Assembly (NCBI RefSeq): GCF_009901585.1
Contig: NZ_WXYO01000001.1
Span: forward strand, 62,001 to 126,000
DNA length: 64,000 bases
Direction of reading: 5' to 3'
Source: Poritiphilus flavus
GTDB taxonomy: Bacteria; Bacteroidota; Bacteroidia; Flavobacteriales; Flavobacteriaceae
The first letter of the stretch is position 1. The number at the start of each line of letters is the position of its first letter. The notes under the pieces were generated by a model. It was not told where the DNA came from, searched no databases, and was given only the letters and a program-made list of their open reading frames with translations. Shown here piece after piece: positions 24,997 through 33,094 of this stretch. A program made the translations under genes and the position numbers.

Positions 24997-26220
24997 ATGA
25001 AAAGGTACACTTACATATGGGTTTTGAGCTTTTGCCTGGGCTGTGTCGGGGGCCCGGAAAATCTGTCTGAACCTTTTGTCCCGGAGGTTCGATTACTCAC
25101 GGAACAAACTGAATTTGTGGCCGGATCTGAAATAATCCTGCAATTCGAAACCACAGCAAAGAGCCCCCCTCTTTTGCTGCTTGAAAATGCTTTAGGCAGT
25201 ACCCTGATAGCTCCGGAATCTCAAGATAGCTCAATTCAATTTACCCTGCCAGGGCCTTATGCGCAAAAGGCAGGGCTAAGTCGATGGAAGCTAATTTATA
25301 GTCAGCAAGAAGTTTTATCCGGGCAGTTGAACATTGGCAGCGCCCAAGAAGAACAGCCATTGCTTGAAGCCTATCTAGGCCCCCCAAGTCTTATGGCTGG
25401 GGATGAGGACTTCGCCATGCTTGCTGTTATCCCAACAGATCGCTTCGATAATCCGCTAAAAGGCAAATGGCCGATCACGCTAAGGCAATATAAAGAGGAC
25501 TCGGAGCAATCAAGCCAATTTTTTACCCAGGACCTGCTGGCGTGGAAACTTATAAACAGTACCAGACAGAGCGGCCCCTTATTTGTAAGTGCCAACACAG
25601 AACAGAGCCAGTCCAAGGAACTCCAAACTTTTGTTTACCCGGCCAACCCCTTAGATTTTGAGATCAGCCTGGAATTGATCCACAATTATGCGGACGGCAA
25701 CCAGATCATGCAGCTCAGCACCTCAGTTTTAAAGGATGCATACGGGAATACCGTAAGCGACGGAACCCTGGTGGAATTCCATATCAGCACTGATTCTGGC
25801 AGCAAGTTAGGCTGTACAGGAACCACTATAAAGGGTGTAGCCCAATCCAAAATGCTACATCCCGAACAAGCCTCAGAATGGGAAATTAGCGCTTATGTGG
25901 CGGGAGCTGCAAAAAGTAACAGCCTGACCGTGAATTTCGAGGCGGTTTTTGATGATTTTGGTCTTAAGACCTCCAAAAATGGGCGTGTACTCAGGGTAGG
26001 GCCGATTAAGAGTTACTTAGGACAAATTATCCCGGATGGCTTCCAGGTCGTATTGAATGTAAGTAATGAAGACAATGTGACTGAAACGTTCACAACAACC
26101 ACCAGAAATGGTTATGCGCGTTTTGAGCTGGATCCGGACGCCTATCCGCCGGATCAATACCAATTGGAATTGATCTCCGGAGGGGTTATTAAGAATATAT
26201 CACATACTGTGGATGAATAG
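24997..26220 (+). CDS. Ig-like domain lipoprotein/secreted protein
   Basis: A 407-residue exported protein starting 1 bp after the previous stop. The N-terminus MKRYTYIWVLSFCLGC ends in a cysteine with a loosely matching lipobox, so lipidation is likely but not certain. The body is beta-rich. The segment DAYGNTVSDGTLVEFHISTD is characteristic of invasin/intimin-type Ig domains. The C-terminal part has another sandwich with TTTRNGYARFELDPDAYPPDQYQ. It has no catalytic signature and probably serves as a structural or carbohydrate-binding partner. Its 3' end overlaps the GH5-like gene by 8 bp. Confidence 0.72.
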   Translation: MKRYTYIWVLSFCLGCVGGPENLSEPFVPEVRLLTEQTEFVAGSEIILQFETTAKSPPLLLLENALGSTLIAPESQDSSIQFTLPGPYAQKAGLSRWKLIYSQQEVLSGQLNIGSAQEEQPLLEAYLGPPSLMAGDEDFAMLAVIPTDRFDNPLKGKWPITLRQYKEDSEQSSQFFTQDLLAWKLINSTRQSGPLFVSANTEQSQSKELQTFVYPANPLDFEISLELIHNYADGNQIMQLSTSVLKDAYGNTVSDGTLVEFHISTDSGSKLGCTGTTIKGVAQSKMLHPEQASEWEISAYVAGAAKSNSLTVNFEAVFDDFGLKTSKNGRVLRVGPIKSYLGQIIPDGFQVVLNVSNEDNVTETFTTTTRNGYARFELDPDAYPPDQYQLELISGGVIKNISHTVDE

Positions 26221-27748
26221 TAACTGGAACAAGAACATATACAGGGCATTGCTGCTGCTATCCTTCATAGCAGTCAACGCCCTGGTGATATTCGCTATAA
26301 GCGAGGTCTACGGCTATCTCAATAGCGGAGCAGACCGCTCAAAGCTATTGCATTTAAGTACTGCCGTTGAAGCGGCTTATCAGCCAAAAATGCTTTGGGA
26401 TACTCAAAACTGTGCCGGCAGGCCCATGGAGGCACAAACGCTAAAGAATATCAGCAGGGACTACAAGAATGCCTGGTATTTCTATCTAAGGGCTTTTCAT
26501 CATAATGATGCCGCCGGACTTAAGGATTACTTCACCGACCGGATGTTATCCAGGCTGGAAGACTACATCGCATTGAACCGAAAAAATAGTGTATACATTG
26601 AGAAAACTACCCTGGAACACCAGCCAGAACTCAAATTTTACAGTGCGGATGGTAAGATCGTAACCTTTACGGACCACAATGTCCGCTCATATGAAAAGGC
26701 ATACCAGTATGGGAGTGTCATAGACCAGCGGGAAAGCCAGCGTTCTTACCAGGTGGTGCTTTTGTTGGAAGACGGTTTTTGGCGCATCCGCCAATTAGTG
26801 GAAATAGAATCAGACTCCGGCAGCCAAAGCCGTTTAAGCACGAAAACAGACTTGAGTGGGATAGATAACATTCGCGGTATTAATTACTACCCCAGGGAAC
26901 AGCCCTGGTCTCTTTTTAACGAGTATTTTTCCAAAGAAGTTATTGAAAAGGACTTTAAGCTGATACAAGAAATGGGATTTAACACCCTGCGCATATTTAT
27001 TCCTTATGAGGATTTCGGAGGGGCCGAGGTGATTCCGGAAAAACTGGCCCGGCTGAAAGAGTTTATGGACCTGGCCCGGAAAAGAAATCTAAAGGTGCTT
27101 ATAACACTTTTTGACTTTTACGGCAATTATGAGCTCAACGACTGGACCCTTACCCAGCGCCACGCCGAGCAACTGGTCAGTGCTCTAAAGGATCATCCGG
27201 CTCTATTGGGCTGGGACATTAAGAATGAACCGGACCTGGATTTTGATTCGCGTGGGAAGGAAGTTGTGCTATCATGGTTAACGGAAATGCGAAAGCAGCT
27301 AAGAATTTGGGATAAAACACATCCCATTACCATTGGTTGGTCTTCGCCGGAAGCAGCCGCCGAACTGACAGAATCATTGGATTTCATCTCTTTCCACTAC
27401 TATCGGGACGTTCAGGATTTCCCAACAGCTCTTGCTGCTTTAAGGGCTAAAGCTAAAAATAAGCCTTTGCTTTTGCAGGAATTCGGGCGCTCTTCATACA
27501 GTGGATTCTGGAACTTCTATTCAGGTTCCGAAAAAAAACAGGCCAGTTACTATCGTGAAATGATGGAAGTAGTAAGATCTCAAGATGTTCCGTTCATGGT
27601 CTGGACTTTGTACGATTTTGAAAAAGTGCCGCAAACTGTTGTTGGGAGACTACCATGGAGAAAGCAGCCTCAGAGGTATTACGGCCTCATTGATTCGGAC
27701 GGCAAGGCCAAACCCGCCCTGGAATATGTAGCAAAAGTTTTAGAATAA
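26213..27748 (+). CDS. membrane-anchored GH5-like glycoside hydrolase
   Basis: 511 residues. An N-terminal transmembrane/signal segment (about 11-30) is followed by an NTF2-like domain (about 75-205) and a TIM-barrel hydrolase from about 220. The acid/base candidate is E339 in GWDIKNEPDLD and the nucleophile candidate is E423 in LLLQEFGRS, both at positions typical of clan GH-A. TIM-barrel strands include GFNTLRIFIPYED and DFISFHYY. Synthase-dependent polysaccharide systems often carry a periplasmic hydrolase of this kind (BcsZ in cellulose, PelA in Pel). It could trim the glycan made by this locus; the linkage is unknown. Confidence 0.82.
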   Translation: MNSNWNKNIYRALLLLSFIAVNALVIFAISEVYGYLNSGADRSKLLHLSTAVEAAYQPKMLWDTQNCAGRPMEAQTLKNISRDYKNAWYFYLRAFHHNDAAGLKDYFTDRMLSRLEDYIALNRKNSVYIEKTTLEHQPELKFYSADGKIVTFTDHNVRSYEKAYQYGSVIDQRESQRSYQVVLLLEDGFWRIRQLVEIESDSGSQSRLSTKTDLSGIDNIRGINYYPREQPWSLFNEYFSKEVIEKDFKLIQEMGFNTLRIFIPYEDFGGAEVIPEKLARLKEFMDLARKRNLKVLITLFDFYGNYELNDWTLTQRHAEQLVSALKDHPALLGWDIKNEPDLDFDSRGKEVVLSWLTEMRKQLRIWDKTHPITIGWSSPEAAAELTESLDFISFHYYRDVQDFPTALAALRAKAKNKPLLLQEFGRSSYSGFWNFYSGSEKKQASYYREMMEVVRSQDVPFMVWTLYDFEKVPQTVVGRLPWRKQPQRYYGLIDSDGKAKPALEYVAKVLE

Positions 27749-27750
27749 CA

Positions 27751-27790
27751 AAAGAGGGCAGCTCTGTACAAAAGCCACCCTCTCTCTCAC
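27751..27790. terminator. bidirectional terminator between GH5-like and GT4 genes
   Basis: AGAGGG (27753-27758) and CCCTCT (27778-27783) close an imperfect stem continuing GCT/AGC, with A-rich and T/C-rich flanks. It sits 2 bp after the GH5 stop and between convergent genes. Confidence 0.6.
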
Positions 27791-27807
27791 TTAACCTAAA
27801 CCAAAAT

Positions 27808-29043
27808 CTATATGTCTTTGTTTTTTATTTCCAACGGCTGCTTTATTTCCAACTCAAAACCACTTTGTCTCTGACGCTGGATAGCCTTAAAATACTCAAT
27901 ATACATTCGGGTAATCTCGGACATGGGCAGGGAACAAGCTGCCTGGTAATTCGTTTTCCCCAGATGCCTTCTGTAGGTATCGTCCTGAAGTATATTTTCA
28001 ATGGCCTCGGATAGGGAAGCGCAAGATTCAGGATCAAAGAAGGCACCTTTATACCCTTCTTCCCTTACCAGGACACCCAGGTCTCCCAGGTCGGGTAATA
28101 CCACCGCTTTTCCATAACTGCCTGCCTGGTGCAATACCCCTGAACTTCCTGTTGTCGAAGTATAAGGGAAAACAACCACAGCGCTCTCACCAAAGATCAC
28201 AGGAACATCTTCCTCTGCGACATATCCGGTAAATCGGAGTTGAGGTACATGGCTGTATTTAGACTTCACAGCCTCCAGGTAACCCGGTGTATTGGGACTA
28301 TCCGTTCCGGCGATAACAATTTCAATATCCATATCTGTCCGACTTCTTATCTTCTCAACGGCCTCAATCATGATCTCTACTTTCTTATAAGTTCCGAACT
28401 TGCCAAAGGCCATAACCTGTTTAGGTCCTTGAGGAAGATTGTAATCCGGCTCAGGAGGATTTTCAAAGGAACCGTGGGGCACAAGAGCTACGTTTCGCGC
28501 TTTGTATTTCTTTTCCAGAATGTCTACATACTTGCTGATAGTAACTGCCAAAACATCCGATTTCAGGACCATACGCGTAAGCGTAGACCCAATAAAATTG
28601 TATGCTTTTTGCAGTACTTTGTTTTGGGTGATCCCGGCATTCTCCAGGTCTACCTGCTCCAGGATATTATGTAGCAGAGAAATGGTAGGAATTCCTTTGA
28701 GTTTGCAAACAAAAGGTAAAAGCAGACCCAGGGCCGCGGGGATCTTCTTGTCTCCAAACTTTAGGAACTGCAGGTTAAACAATACAGCATCCGGTTTAGT
28801 TTCAAAAATGGCCTGGCTGATCTTGAAAAGGTTTTTATAGCTGTTAAACTCCCAGCATTCTTTTACGCTTACAGCGCAGCCATCTTCTTCAAAATCCAGG
28901 TCTTTAGGCCCGACAGTTCTGTCTGTGATCAGCACAATTTCGCTAATATCACTGTGCTGTCTAAAATGCTTTACCAAATGGTATCCGTATTCGGTTAAGG
29001 TTACTTTACTCGGCGGGAAAGCCGTTACAATTGCTAATTTCAT
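27808..29043 (-). CDS. GT4-family glycosyltransferase
   Basis: A 411-residue GT-B-fold enzyme. The N-terminal domain starts MKLAIVTAFPPSKVTLTEYG. The C-terminal domain contains MAFGKFGTYKKVEIMIEA, IVIAGTDSPNTPGYL, LRFTGYVAEEDVPVIF and the nucleotide-sugar region VVVFPYTSTTGSSGVLHQAGSYGKAVVLPDLG. It would add sugars from an NDP-sugar in the cytoplasm. Pel-type loci use a cytoplasmic GT4 (PelF) together with a flippase-like protein (PelG); both kinds of protein occur here, but I see no specific PelF signature. It has its own operator and -7 element upstream (site C). Confidence 0.88.
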   Translation of the reverse strand: MKLAIVTAFPPSKVTLTEYGYHLVKHFRQHSDISEIVLITDRTVGPKDLDFEEDGCAVSVKECWEFNSYKNLFKISQAIFETKPDAVLFNLQFLKFGDKKIPAALGLLLPFVCKLKGIPTISLLHNILEQVDLENAGITQNKVLQKAYNFIGSTLTRMVLKSDVLAVTISKYVDILEKKYKARNVALVPHGSFENPPEPDYNLPQGPKQVMAFGKFGTYKKVEIMIEAVEKIRSRTDMDIEIVIAGTDSPNTPGYLEAVKSKYSHVPQLRFTGYVAEEDVPVIFGESAVVVFPYTSTTGSSGVLHQAGSYGKAVVLPDLGDLGVLVREEGYKGAFFDPESCASLSEAIENILQDDTYRRHLGKTNYQAACSLPMSEITRMYIEYFKAIQRQRQSGFELEIKQPLEIKNKDI

Positions 29044-29074
29044 CAGGTTAAGATTTAGGTTAATAACTATGCAA

Positions 29075-29146
29075 CAAATATCTTACGAATGCAGTAATTT
29101 CAGGGCCAGTTCACGGTGGGCGACCATTTGCTGTAGACGAGTGGCA
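29075..29146 (-). promoter_or_regulatory. LytTR-type operator and -7 element of the GT4 gene (site C)
   Basis: Repeats GGTGGGCGACC (29115) and GACGAGTGGCA (29136) lie 21 bp apart. 32 bp then lead to GATATTTG on the minus strand (29082-29075). No TTG is found 19 bp above the -7 element. The GT4 start codon is 31 bp further down. Confidence 0.75.
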
Positions 29147-29186
29147 AGGGATTGTAGATATTGAGTTCTCACCAAAATGACCTGCT

Positions 29187-29226
29187 AAAAAAACCAAAAA
29201 ACCGGAAGCTTTTGGGCTTCCGGTTG
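29187..29226 (-). terminator. terminator of the STAS-flippase operon
   Basis: On the minus strand, AACCGGAAGC and GCTTCCGGTT (29225-29216 and 29209-29200) form a perfect 10-bp stem with a 6-nt loop, followed by a T-rich tail with two T runs. It lies 25 bp after the flippase stop codon. Confidence 0.85.
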
Positions 29227-29250
29227 GCGTAAACAAACTATAAAAGTAGG

Positions 29251-30489
29251 CTAAGGCCTGATTTGGTCCTGTGTAAAATATATAAGCTGAGTTACGAGCA
29301 GGGCTAACATGGCGACAATCTGTACCTGTACTACCATTTGCAAACTGCTGTGAAAAAATATGACCAGCAAAATTTGGGAAAGACCTATCAGCCCGGATAG
29401 TATTACCGGAACATATTGATCTAAGGACAGGAAATAGTATGCGAAAATATTAGCAATGGCAAAAAGTGAAGTTGCCAGTGCATATTGCCAAAGTAGCGGA
29501 GCCATGGACAAATAGGCTTTGCCAAAAAGCAGTTCAATAACCAACTCCGGGAACAAGTAACAGCCTGAGACTATGAGCACCGTAATAAGGCCGATATAGC
29601 TCACATATTTGAACAGTACGGGGGCGGTTGGCTCTCCTGCTTTCTCCCTGGCCACCACTTTGGGCAGTAATAGCATTACGAACATCCAGGCGGCAAAGTA
29701 AACCACCCTGCCAATAAGTGCCAAAGAAGCGTAAAGGCCTGCCTCCAAAGGTTCAAAATAATGTTTAACCAATAGCACATCGCTATTGTTGATCAAGATC
29801 TGCGTCAGCTCATAGGCCGCTGTAAGTACAATGAAATTGCGCACCCGCTTTTTGTTGTCTGCACTAAGGCGTATCCGGCTTCTCAGCGGGATAGCTTTAC
29901 GTTCCACCGGGACAAGCCCAAAAACAAAAGAAAATGCAATCCCGAGAGCAATCAATATACCTGGCTCAAATGGAAGTATCCAAAGCAATAGCATAGTGAT
30001 CGCCAATCGGCTCCACATTTCCATCTGATAGGTAAGGGATAATTTGCCGTACTGTTGTTGCCCCTGAAATCGTCCGCGGTTTACACTCATAAAAAAGTAC
30101 AGCGGTATTCCGACGCCAAAGGCTGTGAACATCCAATTAGACTGGGTATTAAAAATCTGTTGTAGTTCCGTTGCAAAAAAGATCAGCAGGGAGCCAGCGA
30201 TCAATCCAAGAACAAGAGCGGCCTTGTACATTCTACATTGAAAGCCTTCCCATTGATCCTCAGAAAAGAGTACTGCGAACTTGGCTGTGGCCAGTTGAAA
30301 GGTCATCCCTACAAAGGACAAAACCAACAATAAGGTCACCAATAATGCGGCATCCGCAAAAGCAGCCGGACCCAGCAATCTTCCTAATATCAGGTTATAC
30401 AGGTAGTTGCCCCCGTTTACCAGGAGCACACTACCCATAAACACATGTTCCGGGGAAACTCTGCGTGTTAAAGTTTTAAGCGCGGTCAT
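29251..30489 (-). CDS. Wzx-like polysaccharide flippase
   Basis: A 412-residue polytopic inner-membrane protein with about twelve helices. It is of the MOP superfamily (polysaccharide biosynthesis/export), starting with the typical RRVSPEHVFMGSVLLVNGGNYLYNLILGRLLGP. It would move a lipid-linked glycan, or help pass a growing chain, across the inner membrane. Its first 14 bp overlap the end of the STAS gene, so translation is probably coupled. Length and position make it a counterpart of PelG or Wzx; sequence inspection cannot separate the two. Confidence 0.85.
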   Translation of the reverse strand: MTALKTLTRRVSPEHVFMGSVLLVNGGNYLYNLILGRLLGPAAFADAALLVTLLLVLSFVGMTFQLATAKFAVLFSEDQWEGFQCRMYKAALVLGLIAGSLLIFFATELQQIFNTQSNWMFTAFGVGIPLYFFMSVNRGRFQGQQQYGKLSLTYQMEMWSRLAITMLLLWILPFEPGILIALGIAFSFVFGLVPVERKAIPLRSRIRLSADNKKRVRNFIVLTAAYELTQILINNSDVLLVKHYFEPLEAGLYASLALIGRVVYFAAWMFVMLLLPKVVAREKAGEPTAPVLFKYVSYIGLITVLIVSGCYLFPELVIELLFGKAYLSMAPLLWQYALATSLFAIANIFAYYFLSLDQYVPVILSGLIGLSQILLVIFFHSSLQMVVQVQIVAMLALLVTQLIYFTQDQIRP

Positions 30490-30778
30490 TACTAAGGATA
30501 TAATCGGTTTTGGTTTCTTTCATCACCGGGGCGATGTTTTTGTTTTCTCTACCCACTATGGTAAGCACCTTGTTATTGGCCGCTGTCCTGCGGTACATCA
30601 ATTCCAGTTGCCGGGCGGCGGTATGGTCCAGACCATGTATGCGGTCCAGCGATAGGATTAGCATCTCTTTTTGTTTTTGAGATCCATTGATGTGTTGTTG
30701 TAGGCTTTTCATATTCTGAGCATTCAGGAAGCCGTAAAGCTCTGTCACTCCGTATTGATCTTTTATTTGTAACGCCAT
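30476..30778 (-). CDS. single-domain STAS protein
   Basis: A 100-residue cytoplasmic protein with the fold pattern of anti-sigma-factor antagonists: MALQIKDQYGVTELYGFLNAQN, LILSLDRIHGLDHTAARQL, and NKVLTIVGRENKNIAPVM. The serine that is phosphorylated in SpoIIAA-type proteins (DSSG) is replaced: the stretch reads LDHTAAR, leaving a threonine. It may bind nucleotide or a partner without the classic kinase switch. It overlaps the flippase gene by 14 bp and heads a transcription unit controlled by site B. A role as flippase regulator is inferred from this coupling. Confidence 0.78.
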   Translation of the reverse strand: MALQIKDQYGVTELYGFLNAQNMKSLQQHINGSQKQKEMLILSLDRIHGLDHTAARQLELMYRRTAANNKVLTIVGRENKNIAPVMKETKTDYILSNDRA

Positions 30779-30821
30779 GATTTCTAAGATTTAGGTTAAA
30801 CTTTTATTGCGTTCGATGGCT

Positions 30822-30893
30822 CAAATATCCAATGAATAGCCTCCTTTTTAGGGCGATTTCGGTGGATGGCAGTTTGCTGTAGACGAGTGGCAA
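30822..30893 (-). promoter_or_regulatory. LytTR-type operator and -7 element of the STAS-flippase operon (site B)
   Basis: Repeats GGTGGATGGCA (30862) and GACGAGTGGCA (30883) lie 21 bp apart; 32 bp then lead to GATATTTG on the minus strand (30829-30822). On the other side, 32 bp after the site, is TACCTTTA (30926-30933), facing the plus-strand TPR gene. The site might therefore serve both directions. Confidence 0.78.
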
Positions 30894-30979
30894 AAAAGCT
30901 ACTTCCGGGATGAAAAAGGCTGACATACCTTTATAAAACCTAAACTTAAGGGGTTCACGCCCCCACAAATACTTAACCT

Positions 30980-33046
30980 ATGAAGACAAGAATAAGTTAC
31001 CTGATCACCATTTTCGCTGCCGCCCAACTTTGGGCACAGCCTGCTATGGATAATGGATTTCAACTCCTTGAAAAAGGCGAGTTTGAGGCCGCCGGAGACT
31101 TTTTTGAAGATGTTCTTAAAAGGCATCCGGAAAACAAAACAGCCCAGATCTGCTACGGTAGGGCCTTAGGCCTTAGCGGTGGTCCGGCTAAAGCCAATAC
31201 CCTCTTTGCCAACTTGCTGAAAAAATACCCCAATGATCTTGAAATACAGCTTAACTATAATGAATCCCTGCTTTGGGCGGGAGAGTTCCAGGGGGCTAAG
31301 CCACTTTATCGGGATCTGATCAGGGCATATCCTGCAAACTTTAATGCCCGTTTGGGTTATGCCAATACGCTAAGCAATCTGAAAGAATACCAGGAGGCCC
31401 TTGTACAAGTTCATAAAGCTCTGGACTTAGACCCCGGAAATGCGAGTGCCCTGACCTCTAAAAAGTATATTCTGCTGGGTCATGCTAATACTAAGGTGGA
31501 AAAACAACAGTATTCAGAGGCCAAGGCTATATTGAAAGCTATATTCGAGGATTACCCGGAGGACAAGGAAACCTTGCTAAGCCTGGCCAACATTCACCTG
31601 ATAAATATGGAGTTGGATAGCGCCAGGATCTCGTATCACAGGATGGCCACTACCGCTAAAGATTCTGTTATCGCCTTAAACGGATTAGCACTGACGGAAC
31701 ACCTTGGGGAAAATGAGAAGCAAGCCCTGTTGTTATCCAAAGAGTCCCTGGAACTGGCTACAATTATGGAAAACTACGAGTTATTGGAGCGCACTTATAA
31801 CCGTTACGTACAGGCGCTTATCTGGAATGACAAATACAGCAAAGCCAAATCAGAAATAGCTCAACTCGAGAACAAATACGGTCAAAGGCCCTGGCTGATA
31901 AGCCTGAAAGCCATGTTAGGGATGTATACCTCAGACACAAAAGCCAGTCTGAAGCAATATGAGCTTCTGCTGAAAATAGACAGTACCTCTTTTGACGGAA
32001 ACCTGGGGAAGGCTAATGCCCTGTTCGCTTCAGACCGCATAATTGATGCTTATAAAACCGGAATACAGACCCTGGAGATCTTTGAGAACCAAAAAGATGC
32101 CCGTTCACTGATCGAAAAAGTAAATAAAAAGTATGTTCCTACTATTACCGAGACTTTGAGCTATAGTTTTGACAATGGGAATAATGTTGCGTATTCAAGC
32201 AACACAGAGCTAAGAACATATTTCAGCCCCAAACTGTCTGCCAATCTAAGTTACCAGTCCAGGACCACGGAAAACACCCTTAGTAATGCAAGTGCCACAA
32301 CCCGGCTATTGACCGGGGGGATCGCCTACAAACTATTGCCTAAGACCTCAGTAGAAGTAGGTGCGGGTATCAACGAGGCCCGGTTTGGATCTCAGCGATT
32401 TTCCCAGCCTATGCTTAAGGCCGGACTGAAGTTGCAACCTTACCGCATGCAAAACCTGGAAGTGGATTACCTCAGGGAAGTACAGCAGTTCAACGCTGAG
32501 CTGGTGTCCCGGGATATCGTTATGGAACACTATGGTGTAAAATATCATTTGGCCACCAACTTTAAACTAGGCTGGTACACCCAACTTATGCATACCGAGC
32601 AGAATGATGGAAATAGCAGGCAATTGCTCTTCAGTTCCCTTTATTACAAGCTCTTTAAGAAACCTGGCATCAAAGCGGGAGTAAACTTTCAGTACTTTGG
32701 ATTCAGTGTACAAAAACCAGAACTGTATTTCAGTCCGGAGCAATATCAGGCTACGGAAGTATTTGCCGAGGCCAGGGGCGATCTTTTCACAAAAACAAGC
32801 TATGCCTTCACGCTGGCTGCCGGAGCCCAAAAGATAGAGCAGCAAGCAAGCATGAACATTATTAGGACGGAAGCCAGGATAGGCAGCGAACTTAGCCAGC
32901 GATGGTATATGGCCCTATATGGCAAATACAGCAACAGCGCGTCTGCGACAGCCACAGGTTTTACCTATACGGAAATGGGAGTAAGCCTGAAATGGGACCT
33001 GAGCAAAAAACCACTATTCCATAAGAGGTTGCTCAACCTTAATTAA
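30980..33046 (+). CDS. TPR plus outer-membrane beta-barrel protein (BcsC/PelB-like export channel)
   Basis: 688 residues. A signal peptide (MKTRISYLITIFAAAQLWAQ) precedes TPR units covering about residues 25-380 (for example LLEKGEFEAAGDFFEDVLKRHPENKTAQICYGRALG). About 300 residues of amphipathic strands follow, starting near ETLSYSFDNGNNVAYSS and ending VSLKWDLSKKP, with YaiO-like outer-membrane barrel character. The TPR-periplasm/barrel plan is that of BcsC and PelB, which export polysaccharide through the outer membrane. It is monocistronic and divergent from the STAS-flippase operon. Confidence 0.8.
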   Translation: MKTRISYLITIFAAAQLWAQPAMDNGFQLLEKGEFEAAGDFFEDVLKRHPENKTAQICYGRALGLSGGPAKANTLFANLLKKYPNDLEIQLNYNESLLWAGEFQGAKPLYRDLIRAYPANFNARLGYANTLSNLKEYQEALVQVHKALDLDPGNASALTSKKYILLGHANTKVEKQQYSEAKAILKAIFEDYPEDKETLLSLANIHLINMELDSARISYHRMATTAKDSVIALNGLALTEHLGENEKQALLLSKESLELATIMENYELLERTYNRYVQALIWNDKYSKAKSEIAQLENKYGQRPWLISLKAMLGMYTSDTKASLKQYELLLKIDSTSFDGNLGKANALFASDRIIDAYKTGIQTLEIFENQKDARSLIEKVNKKYVPTITETLSYSFDNGNNVAYSSNTELRTYFSPKLSANLSYQSRTTENTLSNASATTRLLTGGIAYKLLPKTSVEVGAGINEARFGSQRFSQPMLKAGLKLQPYRMQNLEVDYLREVQQFNAELVSRDIVMEHYGVKYHLATNFKLGWYTQLMHTEQNDGNSRQLLFSSLYYKLFKKPGIKAGVNFQYFGFSVQKPELYFSPEQYQATEVFAEARGDLFTKTSYAFTLAAGAQKIEQQASMNIIRTEARIGSELSQRWYMALYGKYSNSASATATGFTYTEMGVSLKWDLSKKPLFHKRLLNLN

Positions 33047-33094
33047 TCTTTATCGAACCAAAACAATCTGTAAACGATCAGAGGGATACCACAA

